Shown here one piece after another: positions 27,421-39,818 of a stretch of DNA of 64,000 nucleotides. This DNA is from Sitta carolinensis. Taxonomy: Eukaryota; Chordata; Aves; Passeriformes; Sittidae. Every line of letters begins with the position of its first letter. Positions within the stretch are counted from its first letter, which is position 1. A model generated the notes under the pieces. The model worked only from the letters and a program-made list of their open reading frames with translations. It was not told where the DNA came from and ran no database searches. The translations under genes were made by a program, and so were the position numbers. Location: positions 35,869,870 to 35,933,869 of the forward strand of contig JAVUNC010000006.1 of NCBI GenBank assembly GCA_032173965.1. The letters run 5' to 3'.

Positions 27421-27923
27421 GGCTAGAATAATCAATAAATTAGATTGCATAATATTAATTATCGTATAACACTGTATATTATCACTTCTAGGTGGCTAGA
27501 TGTCCACCAGCTCATTAAGTGCATCATGGAGCCCTCATCTTTGCCACTGAATTTGGAGATTTGAACTGACTCTGTTTTGATTGCCATATCAAAATTATTA
27601 CTGCGAAAATCACCCACTGCGAAAATGTAATTTAATTAAAAAATTAAATGTGATGAAATCAGAAAAGTGCATTGGTGATGAAATCACAACTGGCTTCAGC
27701 AAGGAAGAATCCAACACTGCACTCCATCTTTCCTGCTCTGAGACACTTTATGATAGATAAAGGCTAAAGTCACCGACTAGATAAACTCAATGGACATTTT
27801 ATGGCAAATGGACTAAGGGAACAATGTCTGTTTGTGCGTATCAAACGACAGGAAAAGTGACAGTGTATTGGAAAGTATGGGAGCTGGGCACAGCATAAGT
27901 GTTATAGAAAAAGGTGTTGATAC
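27421..27923 (+). mobile_element. ERVL-like 3' internal region between pol and 3' LTR
   Basis: This 500-bp stretch joins the integrase relic to the LTR and has no readable gene, as expected for an element without env. Its last part (about 27785-27923) looks like the purine-rich leader to an ERVL 3' LTR. GAAAAAGG at 27907-27914 is a plausible decayed polypurine tract, although it stands about nine bases before the LTR start I chose. The AT-rich portion at 27440-27660 could include unrelated insertion or drift. Confidence 0.6.
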
Positions 27924-28250
27924 TGTCCTGGTTTGGGGAGGGATAGAACTAATTTTTTTCCTACTATCTGGCACAGAGGTGTGTTTTGGATTTAGTAGGA
28001 GAATGATGTTGATAACACTTGATAAAGCACTGATGTTTTTAGTTGCTGCTAAGCAGTGACAGTAATAGTGAGGTCCTAGTAAGGGATGGCAAACCCCATG
28101 CCTTTCCAGTGAGGAGAGGTGCATGAGAGGTGGTGAGGGAGCAAAGCCAGGACAGCAAACTGAGGTGGCCAAAGGGATATTCCATATCATGCCCAGTATG
28201 TAAACTGATGGAGTTGGCTGAGAGTGGGCTGAATGCTGTGGGGGGCTGGA
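27924..28250 (+). mobile_element. ERVL-like 3' LTR, 3'-truncated
   Basis: The LTR starts TGTCCTGGTTTGGGGAGGGATAG and continues with 'gtgttttggatttagtaggagaatgatgttgataacact' and 'gcaaagccaggacagcaaactgaggtggccaaagggatattccatatc'. A degenerate TATA-type element (AGTATGTAAACTG) lies at about 28195-28207. The solo LTR at 21897 has the same order of blocks. Similarity fades after about 28250, just beyond where transcription would start, so the R/U5 part is missing. Its strand and position relative to the integrase relic make it the 3' LTR of that provirus. Confidence 0.85.
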
Positions 28251-28780
28251 ATAGAAAGTGTCAGATGAAGATACCTGTCATTGAGCACTTCTGATTATCA
28301 TTGGCATTTCTTAGGTCAGTTTTCCATATGGGATATCATTTATGGCAAGGATTTGCATGGAATATAGACTCTGATTAGCTCATAAGAGACCATATTCAAT
28401 ATGGTAAAAATCTTTAATGGTTGAGATACTGCTGTTATGTTAAGGACTTTATTAAAAAACTTTTCACACTGGTTTCTATCTCTAACCCAGAACTATCCCA
28501 AAAGCAAATAAATTTAAGAATACCTTTTTTTTTCTTGAGAGGGTCTAAAAACCAAAGTAAAGCAAAAAACCTCACAAGGGTTCTTTTTCATATATTAAAG
28601 ATAAAAAGTTAGAGGAATACTAAAATGTAGAAACCATGTACATTCATTCTTGTTTCCACAAAAAGACAATATTCCCTCATGAATTCATGAATTGCTTTCC
28701 ATTGCTATTCTTATAATCTGACAACTAATGTCACTGTTTGCCAAGTTAATCTAATTCTAAAATGCCAGACAATGAGCAAT

Positions 28781-28783
<3 letters not shown>
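28251..28783. other. Non-coding stretch after the truncated LTR
   Basis: No continuation of the LTR and no gene recognised. The sequence becomes ordinary AT-rich DNA up to the poly-A run. Confidence 0.5.

Positions 28784-28834
<51 letters not shown>
28784..28834. repeat. Uninterrupted run of 51 A residues
   Basis: A pure A51 tract followed by TATATATAAAATATAG. Avian CR1 elements do not end in poly-A and no retrocopied gene or SINE body is recognisable upstream (28650-28783), so the origin is unclear. Its length also makes it a likely spot for assembly or sequencing length error. Confidence 0.95.
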
Positions 28835-28838
<4 letters not shown>

Positions 28839-31445
28839 TATAAAATATAGAGAGTGGCAAAACTACAGATCAGACAGCTACTGCTGATTAATTTTTCCCC
28901 AGATTTTCCCAAAGGTAGTCTGTAAAAAAAGAGGAAAAATTCAAGGTATTTCTATCATTTCTATAGAGACCAAAAGAGTTAATAAATGAGTAAATAGAAA
29001 TCAATAAATTTAATTATTTCATGTATTGGTTTGTAAAATGCACTATAGTTTTCACTACCTGATTATCATTGATCTGTTAGGGTATAGGGGAAGGGAAAGA
29101 AGTAATCAACCAAGACAATTCCAGGCACAGCTTCTTTCCTTTTTTCAATCTGGCATTGCAGTTTCTGTGTGTCAAAGGATCATGCTTAGGAATTATAAAT
29201 TAGCGATTTGATCTTGAAAGTCTTAAATAAATACTTTAGAAGAGAATATTTTGTGCTCAAATAGGGTTTGTTTTCTTTTGTATCATGCCTGGAGTCATTA
29301 GCAGCCTGTAATATTAATCTCACAGATCACATCTAAGACCTTAATGTCATTTTCAGAGAAACTGCTTTCTGAAGGCTAATTGGAACAAACTTCTACTCTT
29401 AATTATCTAGGAGGAGCTCTCAATCCAAGTATCCATTCATTCACATGCCCCAAATGATGAATATGATAATGAAGAACGAAAGAGAAGTGAACATAGCCTG
29501 TCCTTACACAGATTTCATACCATCTTCATAAGTCTGTGCAGGGAGAAAAATGCTGATGTTTACAATTAACTAGGCTGACTTTAAAAAAAAAATAAATTCT
29601 TCCCTTTTACTATTTTAGAATTTCTTGAACTTTCCACAAAGCAAGCTGCCTTGTCTCTGAATTTGCCCCCTGCAATTTATAATTAAATAGTTACATTTTG
29701 AAAGAGGAAGCATAAAAATTTATATTACTAAGAACTAAGACTTAAAAACTTTCCTTAAATTTCTAGAAAAACAATCAAAACATTCTACTACTTCCTGATA
29801 GTGGTGGCCTACTACATGTTTTACCTATTACATTTGCCTGACCTATTAGCACATATTCAGTGCATGTAAATGGGAACAAGGATCCTAATTCCTCATAAGA
29901 ATTATTCATCTGAGTTTCCAACGCTAATGAAAGCATTGTTAAGTCACCTCTGATGGTGTTTATTTTGGTGTGTTGTGCTGTGATAAGACGTGCACTGTCA
30001 ATCTGAAATGACCAAAAATGGCGGATAAACAGCTACGAAACAAAATATATTTAATTCACAAGCTCCACGTTGGTGGAGTTTGTCATGTAATCTGATTAAA
30101 CTGCCAGGAACTGGACTACCTAAACACTTGGTTCCTCCCAAGAAATGTACCCTGGGGACCAAAGTAGGTCTCTATACAAATTGTGATCTATTACTAAACT
30201 CAAGAATCAAGTCATCTTAACAAATCTCTCAGGTCAAAGCCCTCTTGAAAGACCTAAACATACTTATCATTTTGTGTGTCTTCCCTAAGACAAGAAATGT
30301 AGTTCACTAAGTTAAAGAAACAGAAGTACTTGACAGGAGTTCTTCAAATAATTGTAGACACATGGTCAGAGATATTAATTAGTGTTCTCCTACACAGTGG
30401 AGTGTTCACACTCCCACTACAAAAAGCAGTTTCGAACTATAATCACTGGAATTAAGGGGCTGTTCATGAAGCATGTTTAGAAACTGAAGAAATCATGAAT
30501 CAAAATATAACATTAAGTCCCAGAAGAAGATGTGCTAACAAAAAATTCAGGAATTAAAGAAAAAACGGTGTATAGTGTGAGTGAAATCTTCACCTTCATT
30601 AAAAGACTCCCTGTAGTGTGCTAAAATTTGTTTGATCTCTTGATAACAAGAGTAAACAATTTATGTATCTTGAAATATAGAAGATATATATCTAGAACTA
30701 CAATAGACATCTGGAGAAATGAGTGATTTTACTCAAAATTGTTCAGGAAAATTGGAATAATTCTATTGTATTTCTTCACTTCTAGTAAAAAAAAAGTGGA
30801 ATTTGGACTATTATTAAATATATGTACTTTGCTAAAGAAATAGCATCAGTTGATGAGGACCTCAAATAATAAAAATGTAGCAGGCTGTGGAACAGAAATT
30901 GACTTTCTAAATTTAGCAAACTGTTTAAAGTCTTATCAAGTATTCATGTCTTCTTAATTCATTTCATAAATTCCTGTCACAAAATGGTGTTTTTTCCCAA
31001 ACAATCTTGTCAGTACAGAGTAAAATTAACTAACACAACTAAAATGATGAATGTTTTGAATGCTGATCATTGCTTAATACTGAACTGCTTTCTGTTACGA
31101 TTATGATTTAACAAGAATCACGAAATCTTGCTAAAGGTCTCAATGGCCTGCAAAGGCAAAAGACTTAGAAGGTTACTGGAAACACTTTAATTATACATGG
31201 ACATCTTCATTCCACTTAGACTTGAAGATAATATCTTCAGAAACTAAAGAGAGCTTCAGGATCATATTGAGTTTAATATTAAAAATTCTTTGCTTTAAAA
31301 GCCCTATTCTAAATTTAACTTTCACACTAATCAAATAGCACACCTTAATGCAACTTTTAAGCTTTTTCTTTTGAATTATATTCAGCAGTCATCATACAAT
31401 TAAAACAATAATTCAAAATCCTTTTACAAGTAGAGGCATTATAAA
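28835..31445. other. AT-rich non-coding stretch, nothing recognised
   Basis: No gene, RNA or nameable repeat. Around 30010-30035 there is CCAAAAATGGCGG, which resembles a YY1 core, in otherwise unremarkable sequence; this alone is weak. Confidence 0.5.
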
Positions 31446-32068
31446 TTCACAGAGTCACAGACTGGAAGAGATAGGAACACAGATCTGAAGGTCATCTTTT
31501 CCAACCCTTGTGCTCAAGCACAGGACTTAGAACAGACTGCCCAGGAGCACATTTGGATGGCTTTTGAAAAATCTAATTAGCTCTCTGGGGAAAACCATTT
31601 CAGTGTTTGACCATCCTTACACTTAAAAGGCTGTTTCCTGATGTTCAGATAGAACATCCTGTGTTTCATTTGTACCCACTGGCTGTTGTCCTATCACTGG
31701 GAATTAATGGAAAAAGCCTGGCTCATTTTTTGCAGCATCTTTTCAGGCATTTATATAGAATGAAGAAATCCTCCTGAGCCTGTCCTTCTTCGGGAAGAAG
31801 TCTCATCTCTCTTAACTTTTCCTCATAGGCTCTTGGTACTTAACCATCTTCATGTCCCTGAGCTGAACTCTCTTGAATATGTCCTTGTCCTGTTCTGGGG
31901 TGCCTGGTGCTGCAGGTGTGACATCCCTAGAGCTGAAGAAGGAAAAGGATCACCTCCCTCAAACTGTTGGCAGGACTTGTAATGCAGCCTCCTGACACAA
32001 TAGCTGTGCACTTCTCTGACAGGGGCACTCTACTGGTCCCTGTTCAGCTTCTATGTTGTCCTTGAGAA
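31446..32068 (-). mobile_element. CR1 LINE, diverged 3' part
   Basis: On the + strand the element reads in reverse: it opens with CACAGAGTCACAGACTGG, the complement of a CR1 3' end. It continues with 'ggtcatcttttccaaccc', 'ctgcccaggagcacatttggatggc', 'aacatcctgtgtttcatttgtaccca', 'cctgagcctgtccttcttcgggaag' and 'ctcataggctcttg', the normal order of the CR1 3' untranslated region and end of ORF2. The far end, 'aaggatcacctccctc ... gggcactctactggtccctgttcagcttc', matches the more 5' portion of the ORF2 terminus. It carries many substitutions and small gaps compared with the copy at 42265. The ORF2 frame is broken. The 5' end is truncated, as usual for LINEs. Confidence 0.88.
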
Positions 32069-32840
32069 TATGCCTAAAATATTTAATTATAGATGAAGAT
32101 GTGAAGCTATTAATAAAATGATTTTGACATAGTGTCCAAGTTGAATAGACATTAGAATTGTGATCCAATGACCATTAGAAAGAACATTTTAAAGCAGAGA
32201 TAAAATCTGTAGAGAACTTTATTACAAAAATAAAAATGAGACTTTCCAATATTTCAATGAATATTTTAACTTCGAACATTGAACACTAAACAGGAACATG
32301 AGAGTTTATTTACAGAGTATTCTGAAGGGGAATACCAAATGAAAAAGTAATGTTGCCAAATATGTTAATTTTTCTTTCCTTAAAAGCCTTTCGGGGTTTA
32401 AAAAATCATTTTTAACGTCACTGATATATTGTCCACAATGAAAACACTGCAGTCATTTTTAAATCTCCTTTCAATATGTGTATCATTGTCTATAATAACA
32501 AGTAAAAAAGCTTTTGTAAGAGGAAAATCCATTGGCCCTGCTTGTGTTAAGTTTTCATTTTTAAAGGGACTCCTGCTGTAGCATTTTGATGTCAAACATA
32601 AGTGAATTGATGGAGATCACCCAGCAAAATAGGATCTTTCTATTCCCATACTAAACTTTGGGAAAATATGAAACAATTGCTACCTGGTGGTTGATGCACA
32701 GAATGAACACATCTGAAACTGTGTAATATTTGTCAGTGACTTGTTTGGAAACCACAGCGCCCTACAGCCTGGTGTCAAAAAGGATTATTACTTAGTTCAT
32801 CAAAGTCTCAGTAAGGTTTAATGAGTACATATAATGAGTC

Positions 32841-32860
32841 CTAGGAGCTCCTAGGAGCTC
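32841..32860. repeat. Tandem palindromic 10-mer (CTAGGAGCTC)2
   Basis: CTAGGAGCTC is repeated twice exactly. Because the unit is nearly self-complementary, the duplication creates two overlapping perfect 16-bp palindromes: CCTAGGAGCTCCTAGG at 32840-32855 and GAGCTCCTAGGAGCTC at 32845-32860. Confidence 0.9.
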
Positions 32861-34126
32861 TGAACATCCTTGTATAGAAGAGAAAAATGTTATTGTAGAT
32901 GAGACTTTGTGAAGTGCAAGAAGGCTTTGCCCCAGAGCAAGGGAGTGGCACCAGGAACAGACAAACCAGACTGGAAGCCAAAGTCAACTGTCACTTAATA
33001 TTTTTATGTCTGGACTTCATTGATAGACAGCTGATTCCCTGCTTTACCAGGATCACAGCTCTCTACCTTCCCCCTCATCTTCAGACCTCCTCTGTCCTTC
33101 AGGTATCTTCCCCACACTAAATAACAACAGATAGGAGAAGATCACTTGTTTCTGGGTTAAAACCCTCATCACATTGTGTTAGGCAGAAAATATTCTCTCA
33201 AGAAAATTTTTAATCCGGTTCCCATAAAGGAATTTCAATCATACTTTGTCTAAATCTGTTGTTCCCAGGTCAAGCTGTTTCTGTTCCTTTTCTTCTGTCC
33301 TTCCTTCTGTTCTTTTTCTCCCATTGCATGGAGAAAAGCTTATTTGCCAAGGACCTATTGTGGCTTGTGCTCTTTATGGAAGATTTAAGCTTGTGCTCTG
33401 AATGCAATAAAAAGGACTGTGTAGAAGCAGAAAGTGTCATCTTTAAAGAAGGATGAGCTATTTCTGCAGTCAGTGAGGGCCATAAGATGATCTCTGTGGA
33501 GGGATCTTGACATAAGTTTCTTCTTCACCTGGATACACACTCATTTCCAGTGAGTTTGCATTTCCTTGTCGTGCAGTTGTTTAATATTGCTTTCCTTTGA
33601 CAAATGGTGCCTTTTCAAATAAATAAAAAAGTTAGAATTAATTGTGTGAGTAGCTCAAAGCTAAAGTAATAGAAAATAACTCAGAAAAGCTAAATAAGTG
33701 AAGCTGAAATTTACAGCAAAAGATGTTTTGAAGATGTCAGTATATCATTACTGGTATGCTATATGTTTACAAGAATGTTTATTTAAATTGCTTCTGCTAT
33801 ATAATTCATTTGAGATGACAGTCAAATCTTTGGGAGAACAAAGGTCAAATTGTGTCTTCAGAAAGGCATGTTCAGTTTTTGCTTGCTTAATGAGAGCTGA
33901 ACTTTCAGGGCAGTGTGGCTTCCCAAGTGTTGTCAATGCAGCTGAAGTCATGAAGTAATAGAGTCTCAGTGGAGGATTTGTTCCTCTGAAAATTTCACAT
34001 AAAATTCATCAGAGGTGAATTCAGAAGCTAAATCAAGTTTATAAAAGATATATATTTTATATCTAAAACAATAATAAAATAGATATTTACATAAAAATAC
34101 TTATTTTAAAGCAGGCAGGGTTACTC

Positions 34127-34151
34127 TTTTTTTTCTTTTTTTTTTTTTTTT
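34127..34151. repeat. T-rich run
   Basis: Twenty-five bases of T broken by one C. It is a simple repeat with no identifiable retroposon body. Confidence 0.85.
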
Positions 34152-35236
34152 GGTTATTAGTTTGGAATAGTGAGCCTCAAGGATATGTTCAATATTGCTG
34201 AACTGTTTGACTATACTGGATTTTATAAACATAAGCAAGGGGTCAGCCCTCAAAGTAGAAAAAAAATCATAATAGGTTGGGCTATAAAAAATCAAGATAG
34301 TAAGATGTAACATTTTTCATCATAACACCCCTTTTTGTTTTGAACTGTTGAACCTATGACTGAAAATGTCTCTGTCAGAACAGGCTGAATTATATTTGAG
34401 TGGGAGAAAACACTTTCAAGATCCTTGGGAAACTCTTTTGTTTACAATGCAGTGTCCAAAGTATCGTTTGATAGACATTTAATGCTGGTGGATTTTCTCC
34501 TGTATAAACTGTGTGACTGGAGGAACCTTTAAATGTGAAGTTAGCAAACACTAAGGGAGACCACATCAGTCTTGAAGATTATTATTCTGTTCAGAGAAAT
34601 CCTCACCAAGCACTCTCCAGTCCTGCACATCTCCTGTGTGACAACGTGTCAGCAGGACTTTGTATTCTTCATCCCAAGGCAGCAAGCAGGAGGCCTCACT
34701 CTCCTTCACGGTCTCATCCTGCCAGAATTGTCAGGGGACAAGAAGTTTCTTCCACACTCTGAGTAGCCTACTGCTGGCATCAGATGTTTAAGAGAGGAAA
34801 CTGCTTTTTTGGCATGAAGAGAGAGAAACATGAGAATGGGTGAGACAAGAGACAAGAATGTGAGATGGAGAGAACTAGGCTTGGGCTTTGAGGCTGGTAT
34901 GTTGGGAAGCAATGGATAGCAAGATCTGCAGGGGTAAAAGATGAAAAGAGTAAAGGGATAAGCAGTGGAACAAATGCTTTATCTTCTCAGAAGTAATTGT
35001 TATAGATACAGATTTCATGAAAATGTTATAGCTATGGTCCTTAAAAAACAGGAAGTGGCACAGATCTTTCCTGTTTGAGTGATCATGAGACAAACATTCG
35101 TTGGAGGAAAAATGTGTGTAGTATTCTTAGAGTTGTTTTACTGTAGGCCTTCCTATGATTTCAGGTGAGTTATCTTGGTTAATACATTCTTCTATTGAGA
35201 AATCGAGACTCTAAAATTGATAAAACTTTTTGTTCC

Positions 35237-35261
35237 TTTTTTTTATTTTTTTTTTTTTTTT
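35237..35261. repeat. T-rich run
   Basis: T run broken by one A, directly followed by AGGACAG. The polypyrimidine-AG arrangement resembles a splice acceptor by chance; no exon is supported downstream. Confidence 0.8.
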
Positions 35262-37930
35262 AGGACAGCCATGTCCTGAACCCCTTTCTAATTATAAATA
35301 AGATGCATGTGAAAGGCTGACAAATTCACCATGAAGAGCATCTGCTTTGTCCCCTCACAAAACTCATTGGAGGGTGTTTCAAAAACAATCCCCTAATCTT
35401 TAAGAACTCTTTTGAAATTAAAACATCAATTCTTGGGCATTTATAACTGTGCAGATCTGTGTAAGATGGAGATCTTCTCCCACCTTATTCACTAGTACAT
35501 CTTCATGACCTTTTATACCAGGCAGACATAATTTTGCTGACTTAAGTGTTGTGAACATGGAAAAGATTTTGCCATCTGGAGAATTTTTTCAGGAGTTTAT
35601 AGATTTGCTCAGATATGGAAAAAATATTTCTAATCTCCCAATTACTCTGGAAATACTGAATAAAGGAAAAGAACCCCAAAAAACAAACAGGCATTTGTTA
35701 AGTAAATAATAACAAGCTGAACCAGTCATTTTGGATAATTTATTTTTTGTTTGATCTTTCAGTATATTTTTTTTGGGTAATAGGTAGGCTAAAACTAGCA
35801 ATAACTATGAACAGGACTATTTTTGTTGAACCTGAAACTTGGATTTTTCAGAAATTTCAGGGCTCTAGACAGCTGTAATTTTCAATAATAAAATAAAAAC
35901 CTAGCTTTTTAAAAGGTCACATTATTCCAAATTTAACTTGATCTTCAAATCAATTTCCACTAAAGAGGAATTATTTGTGGATTTTAAGTTTCAAACATAT
36001 TCCTCCCTTACCCTTGTTCATTTAGTCAGGCAGTTCCCTGTCTGACTTAGGCAATCTATATAAAGGGAGAATTGAGTTAGAATTTAGTGAGTTTTTAAAG
36101 AAATTATATGACAAGTTAATAATTGAGGATTTTTAATCACAATTCAGTTGTGGATCAAAAAATAAAAACAATTAATATTTTATATGTTTTGTTTTTCTTT
36201 AGATTCACTATTAGTCTCAGACTAGCCATAGTAATCTCAACATATCTCCTGTGTTCATTCACAACAAGGGCAAGAAAGGGTTACAACCAAACTCCTGGAA
36301 GAAAAGGCAATATTGTAATAAAACATTAAAAGAAAAAGAGAAATAAAAGAATAAGTAGGCATGGTGTCCAACGAACACTTATGAATCACTCACCTCCGAT
36401 ACTAATTTATATTTATTTTAGGTTCAGTGGCTTCTAATTCTGAAAGCAGTTTGTTCTTCAAAATTTCCTATTTTATTCTCCACAAGGAATGAGAAGTGTG
36501 GTGCCAACCAGTAGCTTCATTGCTTCAGTTCCTGAAAAACAGTCAGGCATTTAAGAAATTTTTACTCCCATAAAATATAGCTGTATTACCTTCATCAGGT
36601 GTCAATGACCACCGAAATATTAACAGCTAATTAATTCAAGTCACTTCTCACTTCCACAAATATAGATGACATGGCATTTACAGAGGATTGTAAAAACAGG
36701 AAGGCAGATGAAGCCTGAAAGCTCATAACAGCCCTTTTGGAGAACTTCTTAAGTTCAATAAATGTTCTCAAATGCTGAGTTTAAAAAACGACATTAGTAA
36801 GGAGAGAGAGAGTCATTTGTTAAAAAATGCATGTCCCTTTTGCTTTCCCTTGACATTTATAACATACAAAATAATTGAAACTGCAGTCGGGGCAGTTAGA
36901 GTATCTCAATAAACAGCAGTAGTTTGGCAGGTGGTAACAGCAGTAATTTGGAAACGAACAAAACTGACCTCTACACTTTTCCTTTTTTAACGCGGGATTT
37001 TGTTTCATTTCAGAAAATTTCAAAGAGACTGTAAAAAAGCCTTTATATACTTTGTGAAATATAAAATTAATTCTCTTATCACCCAGATGCAGCCTTGATA
37101 TGAGAGTAATGAATGCTTTAGAAATACAAAGAGATTAATTTTTCTTTATATTTCTAATCAGAGACATTTTATTTAGGTACCTTAGATCCACAGTTTTGGA
37201 TTTGTGGAAAACAAACAGCTTATGTATTCAAAAAGATCTTATAAAAACAAAACCCAAATGAGGTTTTCTTTTGACTTAGAAATGTAGGAGGACTCAATCT
37301 CAAACATTATACATCTCAGCAAACACCAGCAACTCATTTTAACTCATTTGACAGCACACACAGCTGCACTTAGGTGCATGAAGCACTTTTCGAGACATAA
37401 CAGAAATGTATCACCAGAAGGTAGGAGTACAGATTTTCTTCAATTCTGTAGAAATAAAGGCTTAGCAGGCATTTGTAAAAAATTTATTTAACACCAGAAA
37501 TCTAGTATTATTTTGGAAAGTTAAATCTGTAATTTTGAGTCTGAGTCATACTCTTGGTTTATTTGACATCTTTATAGCACGAATCACTCTGAGTACCTCT
37601 CCATAAATCCAGTATAATTCAGCAAGTCTTATGTGATAACCACATTGGAGATTCAAAGACTGAGCACAAGGAAGTCAAGAGAGCCTCTGTCCACAAAGAC
37701 TAAAAACATCATGACCAGTTGAAAGACTGTTCAAAATTTTGTAATCTCTGCCTGCTTTGCTCTAAACCTAGACATCAAACTTTGCTGTAAGTCCACAGTC
37801 TACATCAGCATTCATACCTTAACTACACTTATCAATATAGGATGATAATAGATAATTTAATAGTTGGATGTAGTGGTCTTATCAATAATTTCAAATAGGG
37901 TTGTTTTGTTGAATGTTGCTGCTGGGGCTC

Positions 37931-37981
37931 TTTTTTTGTTTTCTTTCTTTCTTTTCCTTTTTTTTTTTTTTTTTTTTTTTT
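37931..37981. repeat. TTTC/T-rich tract ending in a 24-base T run
   Basis: Impure TTTC repeat passing into 24 consecutive T residues (37958-37981). A second T/TTTG tract follows at about 38053-38075. Confidence 0.85.
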
Positions 37982-39248
37982 CTCATCACTGCCATTAATG
38001 TACTACCAAAATATTTTTCTCCTGTTCTGATTTTTTTGTTGCCGTTGCATTGCTTTTTTTTTTGTTTTGTTTTGTGGGACCACTTTCTCTTTTGATATTA
38101 TCTGTATTTACAGTGATTTTTTTCTTCTCTTTTCCCAGAGGATAACTATGTTTATCACTGATACAAATAATAAATCCATGTATGGGCATATAATCATCTG
38201 GTTTTGACATTTCTACTTCTGGATGTTTGTGATCCAATTGCTCTGGATTGATATATACATCCTAAATTAGTTGAACATAAAGTGAACAACGGTCTACACT
38301 TCTTCCCAGTTTTGATATTTCCACTTCCATGGTTAATTTGCAGCTGCAATTGTAAGCTCTTGCTGTAATGTAATTTTGTCGTTGCAATTGCTTCTTCAGA
38401 AATCAATATTGCTGCCATGATAAATAATAAAACCCTAACAAAGGGGATAAAAGTATAGGGCATTTCCTCAGGTGAGAAACGCTCAGCCTGTGTTTGCCTT
38501 GACAAATGTCATGAGTGATAGAATAAGAGAATTTCAATGAGATATAGCTCTAGAAGTGTGAGGGAGGAGAGAATATTACCAAATGTTTTACAACAACATA
38601 TGTTCATTACTAATGGTGTTACTCAAAATCATAAATAATGAAAGAAATTGATACCATGAGTGCAGTTTTTCTAGTATGTCTCAATTATACAAGCACGGGG
38701 TATGTATCAAGTTTATGGTATTGCGTAAATCTTTATTAAACACTATAAAAGGTTTACACTTTTGTAACAATATGCAAATAGACCATTTAATTTACTTACA
38801 GACCTATCAAAATAAAATCCCCATAGGGTATCTAGACAACTGTAAACAAAATCCTTTCAGGAGTTTGCTACCGACCTTTTCACAGCTGCTAAGCTTCCAG
38901 GTACTGCAGGGAATACAAAACTTGCTGCTGTAGCTTCTCTACAGCAGTAGAAAATGACAGATGATGGGAGTACTGTCTACTTTCCTATAGGATGGGTTAA
39001 TTCACGACGGACATATTGTACATGTGAAATTTTTTTTCTAAACTCGCAAATGGGATACGGGTTGTTCTAAAAAAGCATCAGGAACTGAAGGTGCAGATTG
39101 CTCTCCAAATCTCCCACTTTAGTGTCATAGGTTCAGCTGAAGCTTTCATAGATTATTCCCTATTTGTTTGGTGAATCAACTGATGAAAATAATTTTTTGT
39201 CTTCGCAAGGAGCTTCAGCCAACTAAACATCTCCTCTGTGAGGTATGC

Positions 39249-39818
39249 TGCGGCGGTGTGTGCGTGTGCCCCGCCCGGGCCAGCCCCGGCCCCGCAGCAG
39301 CGCGGGCACGGCTCCGCAGACACACGGACTCTGCCCGACCCGGGGGCTCGGCTGCGCTGCGGGCAGCGATGGCAGCACAGAGAGAGGGACACTCCGCTTG
39401 GGCTGAAATCATGGATTTTATTCGTCCAACAGTCACAGGCGGCAGCCCAGACGAAACCTCGGCGCAAACCTGCATACAGCAGCTGATAAAGGGGGGACTT
39501 GGGGCAGGGTCAGACTTGGGACCAGTTAGGGACAAGCGGGGAATGGCTCTGGAACTGAGTGACATGGAGGGGAACGAACCCGAATACAGTGGGGGGAAAA
39601 GCGGGAATTCCGTCCAATCACTCTGTGATCCTGTCAGAACTTTCTAGGCTGAAGGTGAGGTCTCAGAATGACAGGCAGGGTCCTGGGGGTTACATAACTC
39701 CAGATTGACAGGGAACAGAAACCGGGGGTGATTCAAATAGGGGAAGAACATAGGGGTACATAGAAGTAACCACATAACAATACAAAAATCCCAAAAACTT
39801 AAAAAGCACACTGCTACA
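39249..39818 (-). mobile_element. CpG-rich solo LTR, probably ERVK-like
   Basis: Read on the minus strand, the 570-bp element begins TGTAGCAGTGTGCTTTTTAAG and ends ACACACCGCCGCA. It has the expected LTR parts in order. First comes a U3 of about 330 bp with 'gtaacccccaggaccctgcctgtcattc', then a weak TATA-like CCCTTTATC near 39485-39493. An AATAAA polyadenylation signal follows at complement 39417-39422, and finally a strongly GC- and CpG-rich U5 (39249-39400). The GC jump against AT-rich flanks is abrupt at both edges. No primer-binding site or internal sequence adjoins the 3' edge, so it is a solo LTR. The class assignment rests mainly on the 6-bp duplication and could be wrong. The 159-codon + strand frame (39168-39647) lies antisense to this LTR and is an artefact of its high GC. 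Confidence 0.82.
39417..39422 (-). promoter_or_regulatory. Polyadenylation signal AATAAA in the solo LTR
   Basis: AATAAA on the minus strand, about 65 bases downstream of the TATA-like element of the same LTR, in the position expected for the R region. It supports the orientation of the LTR. It could still end minus-strand transcripts, but no evidence of use can be seen in sequence alone. Confidence 0.6.

Larger units (their letters stand above)
32069..39248. other. AT-rich non-coding stretch with several T-rich runs
   Basis: No gene or nameable transposable element recognised over about 7 kb. It contains a tandem palindromic 10-mer at 32841 and T-rich runs at 34127, 35237 and 37931, each listed separately. 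Open frames are at most about 105 codons and lack recognisable motifs. GTAGGCCTTCCTATGATTTCAG followed by GTGAGT at 35164 resembles a splice donor, but no acceptable exon could be defined. Confidence 0.5.

Noticed and set aside
27813..28190. 125-codon minus-strand frame over the ERVL-like LTR
   Set aside because: It is antisense to a recognised LTR and is an artefact of it.
35146..35169. Possible micro-exon before GTGAGT at 35164
   Set aside because: The interval between the nearest acceptor-like TTTTACTGTAG and the donor is only about 18 bases and has no supporting context, so it is weaker than the 7400 candidate.
39168..39647. Longest open frame in the window (159 codons, +)
   Set aside because: It lies antisense across the GC-rich solo LTR, where stop codons are rare. 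Both strands and several frames are open there, and the translation shows no recognisable domain.
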